A stretch of 64,000 bases of DNA from Erysipelotrichaceae bacterium (GTDB taxonomy: Bacteria; Bacillota_I; Bacilli_A; Erysipelotrichales; Erysipelotrichaceae). The position numbers and the translations under genes are program-made. The notes under the pieces were generated by a model, which worked only from the letters and a program-made list of their open reading frames with translations, was not told where the DNA came from and searched no databases. This document shows positions 19,386 through 28,130 of this stretch, piece by piece. Position 1 is the stretch's first letter. The number at the start of each line of letters is the position of its first letter. The stretch is from contig JAFTCJ010000007.1 in assembly GCA_017454765.1 (NCBI GenBank), forward strand, positions 62,001 through 126,000, given 5' to 3'.

Positions 19386-19414
19386 TTTATATTTTACGAA
19401 CGGTACATTATAAT
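19386..19414 (+). promoter_or_regulatory. Promoter of glycosyltransferase gene
   Basis: TTTATA (19386-19391), 17 bases, perfect TATAAT (19409-19414). The GTG start of the gene follows 7 bases later, so the mRNA has essentially no leader, although AAAGGA lies right before the GTG. Confidence 0.6.
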
Positions 19415-19421
19415 AAAGGAC

Positions 19422-20504
19422 GTGAAAAGAGTATTGATCCTGACATCTGTCAAAACAGGTTCCGGTCACAAATCTTCTGCCAACGCGATACAGAAGAAAC
19501 TGGAAGATGCCGGATATGACTGCAGACAGATCGATGTCTTTCCTCTGATGGGAAAGATCGGCATCACGATGGAAGACAGCTATATTCCTCTGACGACAGG
19601 AAAGCCTTTTGTGTATTTCCTCTGTCAGCGGTTTTCGCAGTATTTTCCGGATATCATCCATGAGATGATGTACCGCAGAGTCAAGGACGGTCTTCTCAAA
19701 GAGATCGGTGATTATCAGCCCGATCTGATCATTTCCGTTCAGTGCATGTTCACCAAGTCGATCTCTTATCTGTTAAGGAAAAACAGACTTGATATCCCGT
19801 TCTATGTCGGGGTCATCGATCTGATCGATCCGCCAAGCGTCTGGAAGGATAAGAAAGCCGATATGACGTTCGTGCCGACAGAAACGATCCGGGAGAAATA
19901 TCTGAGAAACGGTTTTGACCCTGAAAGGGTAGTGGTATCCGGTTTCCCGGTCAGAGACGACATCATCATCCGCAATACTGCCAAACAGATCAAAGAACCG
20001 ATCAGGATACTGATGGTCAATCCTTCAACGGATCTGAAGAAGAATATCCGCTTCGTGAAGGAAGTATTGAGGATGGAAAATGTCGAGGTGCGTTTTGCCT
20101 GCGGCCTGGATACAGTGCTTTATGAAACACTGATGAAGATGAAGGAAAACGGCGAACTTTCAGACAGGATCGAGATCCATGAGTTTGTCAGCAATATCAA
20201 CGAATTCCTGGAGGACAGTCACATCGTCATGACCAAGGCCGGTCCCAACGCCATCATCGAATCGATACGCAGCGGCACGGCCGTCATCATCTGCGGTCAT
20301 ATCGAAGGCCAGGAGAATCACAACTACAAGTACATCGTCAATAACGGCTACGGATTGAAGTGTGAGGATCCGGAAAAGATCTATGATGTGCTGAATGATT
20401 TCATTCACAACGGCGGTCTCAAGAAGTGTCTCGGGAATACGATCACCCACAGTATCGGCAACGGTGCGGAATTCATCGCCGATTATGTGAAGGAACATAT
20501 TTAA
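19422..20504 (+). CDS. Glycolipid glycosyltransferase, MGDG synthase/UgtP-like (GT28)
   Basis: A 360-residue peripheral membrane glycosyltransferase that probably adds a sugar from a nucleotide donor to diacylglycerol, making membrane glycolipids or lipoteichoic-acid anchors. Acceptor-domain motif TSVKTGSGHKSSANAI is the GxGH signature of the MGDG synthase group, and TKAGPNAIIES near 270 is the donor-binding motif shared with MurG and UgtP. The GTG start is supported by the promoter placement. It is monocistronic, divergent from the HAD-MFS pair. Confidence 0.85.
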   Translation: MKRVLILTSVKTGSGHKSSANAIQKKLEDAGYDCRQIDVFPLMGKIGITMEDSYIPLTTGKPFVYFLCQRFSQYFPDIIHEMMYRRVKDGLLKEIGDYQPDLIISVQCMFTKSISYLLRKNRLDIPFYVGVIDLIDPPSVWKDKKADMTFVPTETIREKYLRNGFDPERVVVSGFPVRDDIIIRNTAKQIKEPIRILMVNPSTDLKKNIRFVKEVLRMENVEVRFACGLDTVLYETLMKMKENGELSDRIEIHEFVSNINEFLEDSHIVMTKAGPNAIIESIRSGTAVIICGHIEGQENHNYKYIVNNGYGLKCEDPEKIYDVLNDFIHNGGLKKCLGNTITHSIGNGAEFIADYVKEHI

Positions 20505-20545
20505 AAAGCTTACATCGTCCTGTGACTCTGCAAGCTTTTTGTTTT
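20503..20545. terminator. Terminator between glycosyltransferase and PepD genes
   Basis: AAAAAGCTT and AAGCTTTTT form a perfect 9-base stem with a 20-base loop, followed by a T-rich tail (GTTTTATTTG). The loop is longer than usual, but the position between convergent genes supports the call. Confidence 0.6.
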
Positions 20546-21977
20546 ATTTGCTTCTTTTCAGCACTTCCAGCAGATCGCCGTAGGCTCTGTCGAAGGATGC
20601 CAGATCCAGTCTTTCATCCGGTGTGTGTTCTCCTTTGGAGATCGGTCCCAGGGTGATGATGTCAAGATCGGGGATCAGTCCCTTGAAGATGCCGCATTCC
20701 AGTCCGCCGTGGGTCGCACGTTCTTTCAGATCGATGCCTCTTTCTTTCAGGACCTGCGTCATGATCTGTCTCATCTTTGAATCTTTCGTGTAATCCCAGC
20801 CGTAATAACGGTCATGGACTTCGAACCGGAAACCGAAGAGCGGACATAACGTCTCCAGCTGATGGATCATGATGTCACCGTGGGAAGAGATGGCACTGCG
20901 GATGAGATCGTTGATCACAAGCTGACCGTTTTCAATAAAGATGACACCGGCATTCAGCGATGCGACGGTGAGTCCTTCGATTGCCATCGATTTGTGCTGG
21001 AAACCGTTGGGCATGACATACATGAATTTCAGGATGTCCGCTGTTTCTTTCTGAGTGACAACCTTCGGAAGTATATCGGTCGGAACGATCTTTCCGTTGA
21101 AGCCTTCATCGGAATACTGCAATTCCTGAGAGATGTTGCGGAAGATCTGCTCAGCTGCTTTCATCAGTTTCTCAGGATCGGCGTCTGTTGAGAAGGTGAT
21201 GTCTGCTTCCCTGGGGATGGCGTTGAATTTCATGCCTCCGTTGAAATCAGCGATGCGGATATCGTCAAACTGTGTGCGCAGTTCTTCCAAGGCCCTGGCT
21301 GCCAGAATGATGGCGTTGCCCAGTTCCAGATGGATGCAGGAAGCGGAGTGTCCGCCTTTGAGTCCTCTGATCTCCAGGCGGTAAGAGGGCCTGTCGTTGT
21401 CTTCGTAATGAAGATCTTTTTTGATGAGCGCTCTGGCTCCGCCGGAGGAAGTGACAGCTGTCTCGATCTCTCCGCCCGAGTCGAGGTTGATATAGCGTTT
21501 TGCGCTGAAGTATTCTTTCTTTAAAGCGATCGCTCCGAACAGACCGATCTCTTCCATGACGGTGAAGGCGCATTCCAGAGCCGGTGCTTCGATGTTTTCA
21601 TCATCCAGTACCGCCAGCATGTAGGCAACGCCCTGTCCGTCATCGGCACCGAGAGTAGTGCCTCTGGCTTTCAGCCAGCCGTCTTCCACATAAAGGTCCA
21701 GAGGATCTTTTTCAAAATCGTGTTCAACATCTTTGTTTTTCTCACAGACCATATCCATATGGGCCTGCAGGATGATGGGCTCACTGTCCTCATATCCTTT
21801 GGAAGCAGGTCTGTACACGATGACGTTATAAACATCATCCTGTATGTATCTGTAATTGTGTTTCTTTGCGAATTCCACGACATAGTCACTGATCGCTTTT
21901 TCGTTCCTGCTGCCTCTTGGAATATCGGATATTTGTTTAAAGTAGTAACAGTATTTCTTGTTCAGATCAAATTCCAT
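20544..21977 (-). CDS. pepD: Aminoacyl-histidine dipeptidase (M20C)
   Basis: A 477-residue di-zinc exopeptidase that splits Xaa-His and other dipeptides in the cytoplasm. Motifs in order: QAHMDMVCE (first metal His/Asp), GTTLGADDGQGVAY (bridging Asp), VMEEIGLFGA (catalytic Glu pair) and GGLECG with the late metal His near ISKGEHTPDE. The lid domain is present and the length matches PepD. It is a single gene convergent with the glycosyltransferase gene. Confidence 0.9.
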   Translation of the reverse strand: MEFDLNKKYCYYFKQISDIPRGSRNEKAISDYVVEFAKKHNYRYIQDDVYNVIVYRPASKGYEDSEPIILQAHMDMVCEKNKDVEHDFEKDPLDLYVEDGWLKARGTTLGADDGQGVAYMLAVLDDENIEAPALECAFTVMEEIGLFGAIALKKEYFSAKRYINLDSGGEIETAVTSSGGARALIKKDLHYEDNDRPSYRLEIRGLKGGHSASCIHLELGNAIILAARALEELRTQFDDIRIADFNGGMKFNAIPREADITFSTDADPEKLMKAAEQIFRNISQELQYSDEGFNGKIVPTDILPKVVTQKETADILKFMYVMPNGFQHKSMAIEGLTVASLNAGVIFIENGQLVINDLIRSAISSHGDIMIHQLETLCPLFGFRFEVHDRYYGWDYTKDSKMRQIMTQVLKERGIDLKERATHGGLECGIFKGLIPDLDIITLGPISKGEHTPDERLDLASFDRAYGDLLEVLKRSK

Positions 21978-22054
21978 AAATCATCCCCTCTTATCTTTTT
22001 TAACATTATAACAGAGACGGGAAAAACTGTATGTGCCGACGCATAAATGTTAAG

Positions 22055-22672
22055 ATGAAAAAGATGAGATATATCAACAGTTTCTGTTACTGTTCAACGA
22101 TCGATGAGTTTCTAGAACTGGATCAAAAGAAGTGGCTCCAGGCCATGAAGGAGAATTATTCCTATGTGACGCCCTACGATCTGAATCAGAAACAGATCGA
22201 TGCCTGGAAAGATGAATATGATGTCTTACACAGACAGTTAGGAAAGACAGTCAGGGCAAATAAGAAATACGGGAAACTGCAGATCATTTTTGAATATGTC
22301 CTATGGGATTTTGACAATGAAAACGGTGTGCGGCCGGATGTGATCTTATTAAGTGCTGACAGGATCGGCATCATTGAATTCAAGACGAGATCCATCGATG
22401 ATGACAGTTATCAGTATGTGACCTCCCAGGCCAAGAAGTACCGGCATCGTTTCCTGCACAATCACGATGAATCAAAGAACATGAAACTGGGCACGGTCGC
22501 GCTCATGACTTCCATGAAGGATTATTATGAGATCAGGGGAAGGGTGAAGTGTATCTCGCCGGATCGTTTTGAGGATGTGAAAGAAACGCTGATGGGCAGA
22601 TATCCTTCTCCCCACAAGGATGTCTGGCGCTGGATCAATTCGGATTATCATTTTCCCGAAAAGAACTTATAA
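22055..22672 (+). CDS. Stand-alone PD-(D/E)xK nuclease-like protein
   Basis: A ~205-residue protein of no family I can name with certainty. It has a restriction-endonuclease-like core: Glu80 in the helix LQIIFEYVLW, Asp95 in GVRPDVILL and Glu108-Phe-Lys110 in GIIEFKTRS, a typical E...PD...ExK arrangement. The rest is basic and aromatic. No helicase, methylase or toxin partner adjoins it. Upstream Met codons at 22031 are possible; 22055 or 22064 is likelier, but no clear ribosome site exists. It may act in DNA repair or defence; function is not established. Confidence 0.6.
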   Translation: MKKMRYINSFCYCSTIDEFLELDQKKWLQAMKENYSYVTPYDLNQKQIDAWKDEYDVLHRQLGKTVRANKKYGKLQIIFEYVLWDFDNENGVRPDVILLSADRIGIIEFKTRSIDDDSYQYVTSQAKKYRHRFLHNHDESKNMKLGTVALMTSMKDYYEIRGRVKCISPDRFEDVKETLMGRYPSPHKDVWRWINSDYHFPEKNL

Positions 22673-22712
22673 TGAGTTTAGATAAGCAGATGAAATATAT
22701 CTGGAGGTATTT

Positions 22713-23321
22713 ATGAATATAAACATGCTGATAGAGGCTTTCGGTTATCTGGGAAGCCTTCTGGTACTGGTCTCGATGCTGATGACATCGGTGGTCAAAC
22801 TGAGGATCATCAATACGATCGGCAGCGTCATCTTTACGATCTATGCGTTTATCATCAAATCTTATCCGACAGCGCTCATGAACTTCTGTCTGGTTTTGAT
22901 CAATCTCCGTTTCCTGTGGAAGATGTCGAGGATGGACAAGGAATATGAGATCGTGGAATGTGACCGGAACGATGTCCTGTTAAGATATCTTGTCGATCAT
23001 TACCGCAATGACATCAGCAAGATCTTTCCGGGCATCGACTTGAATTTAAGACAGATCGACAGGGCCTATGTCGTATTATGTCAGGGCAAGCCGGTAGGCA
23101 TCACCTTAGGCAACGCGGAGGATGATGATACCCTGGATCTGAAACTGGATTATACGATCCCGGAATTCAGGGATTTCTCGATCGGTTCTTTCCTCTTTGA
23201 TTATCTGAAGAAAAAGGATGTCAGAAAAGTCGTCTATAAGGGACCGGATGAAAACCACCTGGCTTATCTCAACAACCAGGGTTTTGTGAAAAAGGGCAAT
23301 TCTTATATCAAGAACCTTTAA
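22713..23321 (+). CDS. Membrane protein with N-terminal YgjV-like segments and C-terminal GNAT-like domain
   Basis: A 202-residue protein. Residues ~5-70 contain three hydrophobic segments with LGSLLVLVSMLMTS and IINTIGSVIFTIYAF, as in the YgjV family. Residues ~85-202 resemble an acetyltransferase-like domain, with DYTIPEFRDFSIGSFLFDYL in place of the acetyl-CoA loop and LAYLNNQGFVKKGNSY at the end. The ribosome site TGGAGG is well placed. The canonical Q/R-x-x-G-x-G/A loop is degenerate, so catalysis is uncertain. Its last four bases overlap the convergent kinase-like gene. Confidence 0.65.
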   Translation: MNINMLIEAFGYLGSLLVLVSMLMTSVVKLRIINTIGSVIFTIYAFIIKSYPTALMNFCLVLINLRFLWKMSRMDKEYEIVECDRNDVLLRYLVDHYRNDISKIFPGIDLNLRQIDRAYVVLCQGKPVGITLGNAEDDDTLDLKLDYTIPEFRDFSIGSFLFDYLKKKDVRKVVYKGPDENHLAYLNNQGFVKKGNSYIKNL

Positions 23322-24241
23322 AGGCTCATATACATTTTCTGCAAAGGAAGATAAGCACGTTCGTCACGTGCTTTTTTCACGGCAAAGGGACCGTCGGACA
23401 TGGAATTAAATTTGGAAGCGATGTTGGCGTTCATGACGATCTGTTCCGGATCATCTGTCGCGGTTTTCCAGTATAGTGCTGCCGCTGAGGAACAGTTGCC
23501 GCAGCCGGTCACGTCGATCGCTTCTTCAGGCCTGTAGGCTCCAAGCGATGTGATTTCATGATCTTCGATCCAGGAAGATCCGTTTTCTCCCTCCCTGAGG
23601 AAGCAGGGGATATTCAGTTCCATGATCCTTGAAATGATCTCATCTCTTGAGGAAACGGAAAAGAAGATCGATGCTTCGTTGAGATTCATCGAGTAATAAT
23701 CGACCTGTTTCAGATCTTCCAGGATCAGATCATGATAAACGGGATTCGTGGAAGAAAGTGTCGGCGGTTCCCAGAGGATCTTCATGTTCGGGGCAAGCAC
23801 CCTGATCTCAGGAATCTCTCTGAAAATACCTTCAAAGGCGTGGGAATCCAGATAAAGTCCTTTCGTTTCTTCGGATAGAAAGGGTTTGAGTTTCTTTAAT
23901 GTTGTTCGGACGTTGTCGGACTGATCGGCGAAATAAGTCGGGCCGTAGATCGAATCCTCATGCCAGGTACCGTCTGCTTCATACTGCAGCAGCGTGTGAT
24001 GGGTATGAGGCATACTGATCGTGATGCCTTTGGGATCGATCCCGTTTTCTTTGAAATAGTTTCCGTAAAAGTCAAAGTAATCGGGTCCGCCGCTGCTGAT
24101 GTAGATGACAGAGTCGGTGAAAAGAGCGATGCCGGTATAGGCAAAGATGCTTCCGCCGAGTCTGTTGTATGTGCTGGATCCGTCCGCGTAGCGGATGTCG
24201 TTGATGATGGAGATTCCCGAACAGATATAAGAATAAGACAT
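23318..24241 (-). CDS. PfkB-family carbohydrate kinase-like protein with altered catalytic motif
   Basis: A 307-residue ribokinase-fold protein. The N-terminal glycine pair (NRLGGSIFAYTG), the central strand pattern and the second signature near residue 250 are recognisable. In that signature the family has G-A-G-D, whose Asp is the catalytic base; here it reads DVTGCGNCSS, with Asn instead of Asp. The protein may be inactive as a kinase, use another residue, or bind a ligand only. Its start overlaps the stop of the M24 peptidase gene by one base (TGATG), so the two are translated together. Confidence 0.7.
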   Translation of the reverse strand: MSYSYICSGISIINDIRYADGSSTYNRLGGSIFAYTGIALFTDSVIYISSGGPDYFDFYGNYFKENGIDPKGITISMPHTHHTLLQYEADGTWHEDSIYGPTYFADQSDNVRTTLKKLKPFLSEETKGLYLDSHAFEGIFREIPEIRVLAPNMKILWEPPTLSSTNPVYHDLILEDLKQVDYYSMNLNEASIFFSVSSRDEIISRIMELNIPCFLREGENGSSWIEDHEITSLGAYRPEEAIDVTGCGNCSSAAALYWKTATDDPEQIVMNANIASKFNSMSDGPFAVKKARDERAYLPLQKMYMSL

Positions 24242-24984
24242 CAGATTTCCCTCATCTTTCCGTCGATACAGACATACATGTTTTCATATTTCACGCCGTA
24301 GCGGCCGTTCTTCTTACAGATATGGGGTTCAAAGGTGATCGGTTTGCGGTAATGAACGATACCGATATCGACACCTTCATCGATCGTGACCCTGTCTTTC
24401 TGATCATTTTCGATCGTGTGTCCGAAATTGCCGTGGTAGTCGCAGTTGTAATAGCCGTGTTCCTGAAGATATTCATTCACCATCTGATGCAGCTGGGAGA
24501 ACGTGGTATTCTCATTGACAAAACTAATGAACAGTTCATGCAGGATCATTTCCATCTCCATGCCTTCCCTGATCTCTTTGTTGTGACAGTCTTTCCAGGA
24601 AACGATCTTTCCTTCTTCCATGACAAAGGATCTGGCCATGTCTCCCCATCCTGTCTTGATGGAGGGTGCGACATCGATGGTGATCAGATCATTTTCCTGT
24701 ACTCTCTTTCCTTCAAACAGAGGCGAAGGATCTTCGTGGGCTGAATAAGTCGTAAGATCGCCGAAGAGGATGAGGGCCGGATCGTTGTGGATCCACCAGC
24801 CTTCAGATCCTTTTTCCAGCATGTAGCGTTCGCATTCCCTGTGGATCTCTTCCCGATCCATTCCGGGCCTGAGAAAACCTTCCATGTGGCAAAGGCAGTC
24901 TCTGGCGATGTCCTGTGATCGAAGGATATTTTCGATATCCACATCGGTACCGCGAAAATGAGCGATCAGTTTTTCTGTTTCCAT
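24241..24984 (-). CDS. M24 family metallopeptidase (aminopeptidase P/creatinase fold)
   Basis: A 247-residue pita-bread-fold protein lacking the N-terminal domain of aminopeptidase P. Metal ligands are visible in order: Asp in TIDVAPS, Asp in GWGDMAR, His in NFGHTIE, Glu in ITFEPHI and Glu in KYENMYV. This is a complete two-metal site. It may cleave Xaa-Pro bonds or an unrelated substrate. A -10 box 6 bases upstream suggests leaderless expression, and the downstream kinase-like gene is coupled to it. Confidence 0.8.
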   Translation of the reverse strand: METEKLIAHFRGTDVDIENILRSQDIARDCLCHMEGFLRPGMDREEIHRECERYMLEKGSEGWWIHNDPALILFGDLTTYSAHEDPSPLFEGKRVQENDLITIDVAPSIKTGWGDMARSFVMEEGKIVSWKDCHNKEIREGMEMEMILHELFISFVNENTTFSQLHQMVNEYLQEHGYYNCDYHGNFGHTIENDQKDRVTIDEGVDIGIVHYRKPITFEPHICKKNGRYGVKYENMYVCIDGKMREI

Positions 24985-24990
24985 ATCTGC

Positions 24991-24996
24991 ATTGTA
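24991..24996 (-). promoter_or_regulatory. -10 box of M24 peptidase gene, leaderless
   Basis: On the minus strand TACAAT is followed by six bases (GCAGAT) and the ATG. There is no room for a ribosome site, and no -35 element is found at the usual distance. Confidence 0.5.
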
Positions 24997-25051
24997 ACAG
25001 AAAACAGGTCAAATACGGGTATAATAGGTTCAGATATAAGGGGTATGAATT

Positions 25052-25711
25052 ATGTTTGTAACAGTCAACGATATCAGTCTGTATTATGAGGTGAAAGGCG
25101 AAGGTCAGCCTTTGATGATGGTCCACGGTAACAGTGAGACACATGAGATCTTCGATGTCGCCAGCGAAGTTCTCAAAGACTATTACAAGGTCTATCTGAT
25201 CGATTCGAGAGACCACGGTCAGAGTGACAAAGTAAAGGAACTGCATTACGATGACATGGCAGACGACATGGTGAAGTTCATGGAGGAACTGGATCTGAAG
25301 GATGTCGTCTACTACGGTTTTTCCGACGGTGGCATCATCGGACTGCTGGCAGCGATGAAGACGGACCGCATTTCAAGAATGGTCTTGAGCGGCGCCAACA
25401 TGACGGTCAACGGTGTCAAGCCGGCACTGAAACTGCTGATCAAAGTCCTGTATTTCTTCACGAAGGATCAGAAGATGGAAATGATGCTGAGGGAACCGGA
25501 CATCAAACCCGAGGATCTCAAGAAGATCAGTGTACCGGTGAGTGTCGTTGCCGGAGAAAAAGATATGGTCACTTACGAAGAGACAAAACTGATTGCCGAT
25601 TCCATTCCTGAGGCAAAACTCAGGATCATACCAAAAGCGGGACACGGAAGCTATATCGTCCACAAGAAGGATATCGCCGATATCATTCTGGAGGAGACAG
25701 GAAAGAAGTAA
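25052..25711 (+). CDS. Alpha/beta hydrolase
   Basis: A 219-residue hydrolase with the oxyanion motif MVHGNSETHEIF, nucleophile elbow YGFSDGG (Ser near 92), Asp in AGEKDMV and His in GHGSY, a complete Ser-Asp-His triad. The fold is of the small esterase/lipase or meta-cleavage hydrolase type. It has a ribosome site (AAGGGGT) and lies 10 bases before a HAD phosphatase gene, so the two are probably co-transcribed. Substrate unknown. Confidence 0.85.
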   Translation: MFVTVNDISLYYEVKGEGQPLMMVHGNSETHEIFDVASEVLKDYYKVYLIDSRDHGQSDKVKELHYDDMADDMVKFMEELDLKDVVYYGFSDGGIIGLLAAMKTDRISRMVLSGANMTVNGVKPALKLLIKVLYFFTKDQKMEMMLREPDIKPEDLKKISVPVSVVAGEKDMVTYEETKLIADSIPEAKLRIIPKAGHGSYIVHKKDIADIILEETGKK

Positions 25712-25721
25712 AGATCCGATC

Positions 25722-26552
25722 ATGACAGAAAGAAAGATAAGACTGGTCGTTTCCGATATCGACGCAACACTGACCTATGGCTTTTCCGGGATTTCTGAAG
25801 CGAACCGGCAGGCCATCATCGACCTGCAGGAAAGCGGCATCCTTTTCGGTGTTGCCTCGGGAAGGGGCTACGCAGACCTCAAGAACAATGAGACGCTTTG
25901 GGATCTTCCGAAGCCTTTTGACATGATTATCGGGCTCAACGGTTCCTCCCTGTATGATGAAAAGACGAAGAAGGATGAACAGTTCTTCGAGATCCGGGTC
26001 TCTTATATCCGGCAGGTCGTGGAAGCGATCGACAGTCTGGGCCTGGATTGTCATATCTATGTCGACGGGATCACGCTGTTTTCCAGAGTGTCGGAGCGTT
26101 ATCTGAAGATCAGAAATACAGCGCACAGAAGTTTCGCGGTCGCAGAAGATCTTTCCGATCTCTGGCAGAAACCCACTGCCAAGATCCTGATCAATGTTCC
26201 GGATGAGAGGATGGATGAATACCGCGGATATTTCAAACCGGTACTGGACCGCTGTGAGGGCGAAGTCAAGCTGATCAGGACATCTCCCGGCGCGATGGAA
26301 TTCGTCCCGGCAGGATCGGATAAACTGTATGCTTTGAAGAAATACTGCGAGCGTTATGACATTCCTCTGGAAGAAGTCGCAGCTTTCGGTGATACGACAA
26401 ACGACAACGAGATGATCGCAGGCGCCGGTCTTGGCGTATGCATGCTCAACGGAACAGACGACACCAAGGCACTGGCCGATGATATCAGTGAATACGAAGC
26501 GAAGGATGACGGCTTTGCCAGGTATGTTTATAAACATATCCTGAACGGATGA
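25722..26552 (+). CDS. Cof-type HAD-IIB phosphatase
   Basis: A 276-residue third HAD-IIB protein. Motif I is SDIDATLT (Ala at the usual Gly, still allowed by D-x-D-x-T/V), motif II lies in GVASGRG, and motif IV in AFGDTTNDNEM. The start is the Met of MTERKIRLVVSDID; the frame is open for 43 more codons upstream, but that part lies inside the preceding hydrolase gene. It forms a run with the hydrolase and the following lipoprotein gene (10-base gaps). Confidence 0.85.
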   Translation: MTERKIRLVVSDIDATLTYGFSGISEANRQAIIDLQESGILFGVASGRGYADLKNNETLWDLPKPFDMIIGLNGSSLYDEKTKKDEQFFEIRVSYIRQVVEAIDSLGLDCHIYVDGITLFSRVSERYLKIRNTAHRSFAVAEDLSDLWQKPTAKILINVPDERMDEYRGYFKPVLDRCEGEVKLIRTSPGAMEFVPAGSDKLYALKKYCERYDIPLEEVAAFGDTTNDNEMIAGAGLGVCMLNGTDDTKALADDISEYEAKDDGFARYVYKHILNG

Positions 26553-26562
26553 GGAGCTGCTG

Positions 26563-27468
26563 ATGTCAAAGAGAAAAAGAATCGTGACGGTCCTGATGAT
26601 CCTGTTCCTGCTGTGGGGATGTGCTTCAGAAAAGAAACAGGAAGAAAAAGCGGAGGCACCTGAAGAAATGAAGGAAGTTTCTTATGTACTAAACAGTGTC
26701 CATGAAGTTGACGGCAGACAGGGCATCGCTTGTGAAGGTGATTATTACTGGGTCAGCGGTTCAGCGACGCTGACAAAATACGATAAAGATTTCAATGTCG
26801 TTGCGGAGAATTCAGATCCTTTCAAAGGCTATGAGCTGGAAGTGAATCACATCGGTGATATCGATGTGTACAACAATGAACTTTATCTGGGCGTCGAACA
26901 CTTCATGGACGGTGTCGGCAGCAATATCCAGGTCGCAGTCTATGACGGGGATACTCTGGAGCTCAAGAGGGTATTTCCGTTCAACAGCGAGACCGGTCAG
27001 CTGGAATGTTCAGGCATCGCAGTCGATCCCGATCACAAGATCGTCTTCATGTGTTCCTGGATCGATCATGTCTCCAGTTCCTATCTTTACATGTATTCCC
27101 TGGAAGACGGATCTTATCTGGGGAAGATGCATATGACACCTTATCCGCAGTGGCTGCAGGGAGTTGCTTATTTCAATGGAAATCTCTATGTGACCTGTGA
27201 TGACGGCGATGCGGAAGATGATCTGCCTGACCATATGTACAAAGTGACTGTGTCCGAGGACTGTAAGACAGCCGATATCACAAAGGAAAAGGTGTTCGAT
27301 GATGTCACCAGACAGGGCGAGATCGAGGGCCTGACATTCGATAAAGAAAGAAATCAGCTTCTGTTGTTGTACAACCGCGGAGCCAGGATCATCCTGGGCA
27401 TGCCTTCCGGTTTCTATGAGGGATATGTCAGGGAGATCCACGAAGTTTTTGTCTATGACATGAAGTAA
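26563..27468 (+). CDS. Lipoprotein with probable beta-propeller fold
   Basis: A 301-residue exported protein. The signal peptide (basic MSKRKR, then a hydrophobic core) ends in the lipobox LLWGC, so Cys20 should be lipidated and the protein anchored outside the membrane. After a charged linker (EKKQEEKAEAPEE) the chain has recurring strand pairs such as DIDVYNNELYLGV, GIAVDPDHKIVFM and GVAYFNGNLYVT, which resemble propeller blades or SMP-30/gluconolactonase-like repeats. I cannot assign a ligand. It has an AGGAGC ribosome site and ends at a terminator. Confidence 0.75.
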   Translation: MSKRKRIVTVLMILFLLWGCASEKKQEEKAEAPEEMKEVSYVLNSVHEVDGRQGIACEGDYYWVSGSATLTKYDKDFNVVAENSDPFKGYELEVNHIGDIDVYNNELYLGVEHFMDGVGSNIQVAVYDGDTLELKRVFPFNSETGQLECSGIAVDPDHKIVFMCSWIDHVSSSYLYMYSLEDGSYLGKMHMTPYPQWLQGVAYFNGNLYVTCDDGDAEDDLPDHMYKVTVSEDCKTADITKEKVFDDVTRQGEIEGLTFDKERNQLLLLYNRGARIILGMPSGFYEGYVREIHEVFVYDMK

Positions 27469-27470
27469 AC

Positions 27471-27497
27471 AAGAGTACGGATTTCCGTATTCTTTTT
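27471..27497 (+). terminator. Intrinsic terminator after lipoprotein gene
   Basis: AAGAGTACGG pairs with CCGTATTCTT (one G-T wobble) around ATTT, followed by T residues. It ends the hydrolase-HAD-lipoprotein run. Confidence 0.7.
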
Positions 27498-27541
27498 GTA
27501 TGGCAGGAAAATGATACAATAAACTTGTTGAGGTGAAAACG

Positions 27542-28090
27542 ATGAAACTGATGATTGCGTCCGATATCCACGGCAGCTCTTATTACTGTGAAATGATGAT
27601 GAACCGCTATGAAGAAGAAAAGCCGGACAAGCTCCTCTTGCTGGGAGATCTGCTTTACCACGGTCCGAGAAATGCCCTGCCTGATATCTATGAACCGAAA
27701 AGCGTGATCGACATGCTGAACTCGATCAAGGATCAGATCCTGTGTATCAGGGGAAACTGCGACTGCGATGTGGATCAGATGGTACTGGATTTTCCGATCA
27801 TGGCTGACTATGCATTGCTTTATGTCGACGGGATCGAGATCTATGCGACACACGGCCACGTGATCAATCAGAACGAGTCTCTGCCGGGCATGAGAGGTGT
27901 CATGCTGTGCGGACATACCCATGTGCCCAAGATCGAGGAGTGTGACGGTTTCGTCTATCTCAATCCGGGTTCCGTATCCATTCCCAAAAAGGAATCAAAA
28001 CACAGCTATATGGTGCTGGAAGACGGCGTCTTCTCCTGGAAGGATGTGGAAACGGGAGAGACTTACCAGGAATACACATATCGTAAATAA
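27542..28090 (+). CDS. YfcE-type metallophosphoesterase
   Basis: A ~182-residue phosphodiesterase of the MJ0936/YfcE family. Metal-binding motifs: IASDIHGSS (D-x-H), LLLGDLLYHG (GD), IRGNCD (GNCD), ATHGH and CGHTHVP. All are intact. The family hydrolyses phosphodiesters in the cytoplasm in vitro; the in vivo substrate is not known. Start at ATG 27542 with GAGGTG upstream; the GTG three codons earlier is part of that site. Confidence 0.9.
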   Translation: MKLMIASDIHGSSYYCEMMMNRYEEEKPDKLLLLGDLLYHGPRNALPDIYEPKSVIDMLNSIKDQILCIRGNCDCDVDQMVLDFPIMADYALLYVDGIEIYATHGHVINQNESLPGMRGVMLCGHTHVPKIEECDGFVYLNPGSVSIPKKESKHSYMVLEDGVFSWKDVETGETYQEYTYRK

Positions 28091-28130
28091 GGAGATCGGA
28101 AGATCTTCTTTTTATGAGAAAATAGAGGTG

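Noticed and set aside
23349..23373. Hairpin GCACG...CGTGC followed by T-run as a terminator
   Set aside because: It lies inside the 3' coding part of the PfkB-like gene; although it resembles a terminator on the plus strand for the 22.7 kb gene, the stem is short and a real function cannot be told from chance.
25593..25721. Extended N-terminus for the HAD protein at 25.7 kb
   Set aside because: The 43 extra codons overlap the hydrolase gene, have no ribosome site and are absent from HAD-IIB proteins; start set to 25722.
28090..28115. Short AGATC/GATCT stem after the phosphodiesterase gene
   Set aside because: The stem has only five pairs, and the T-run is short; too weak to call a terminator.
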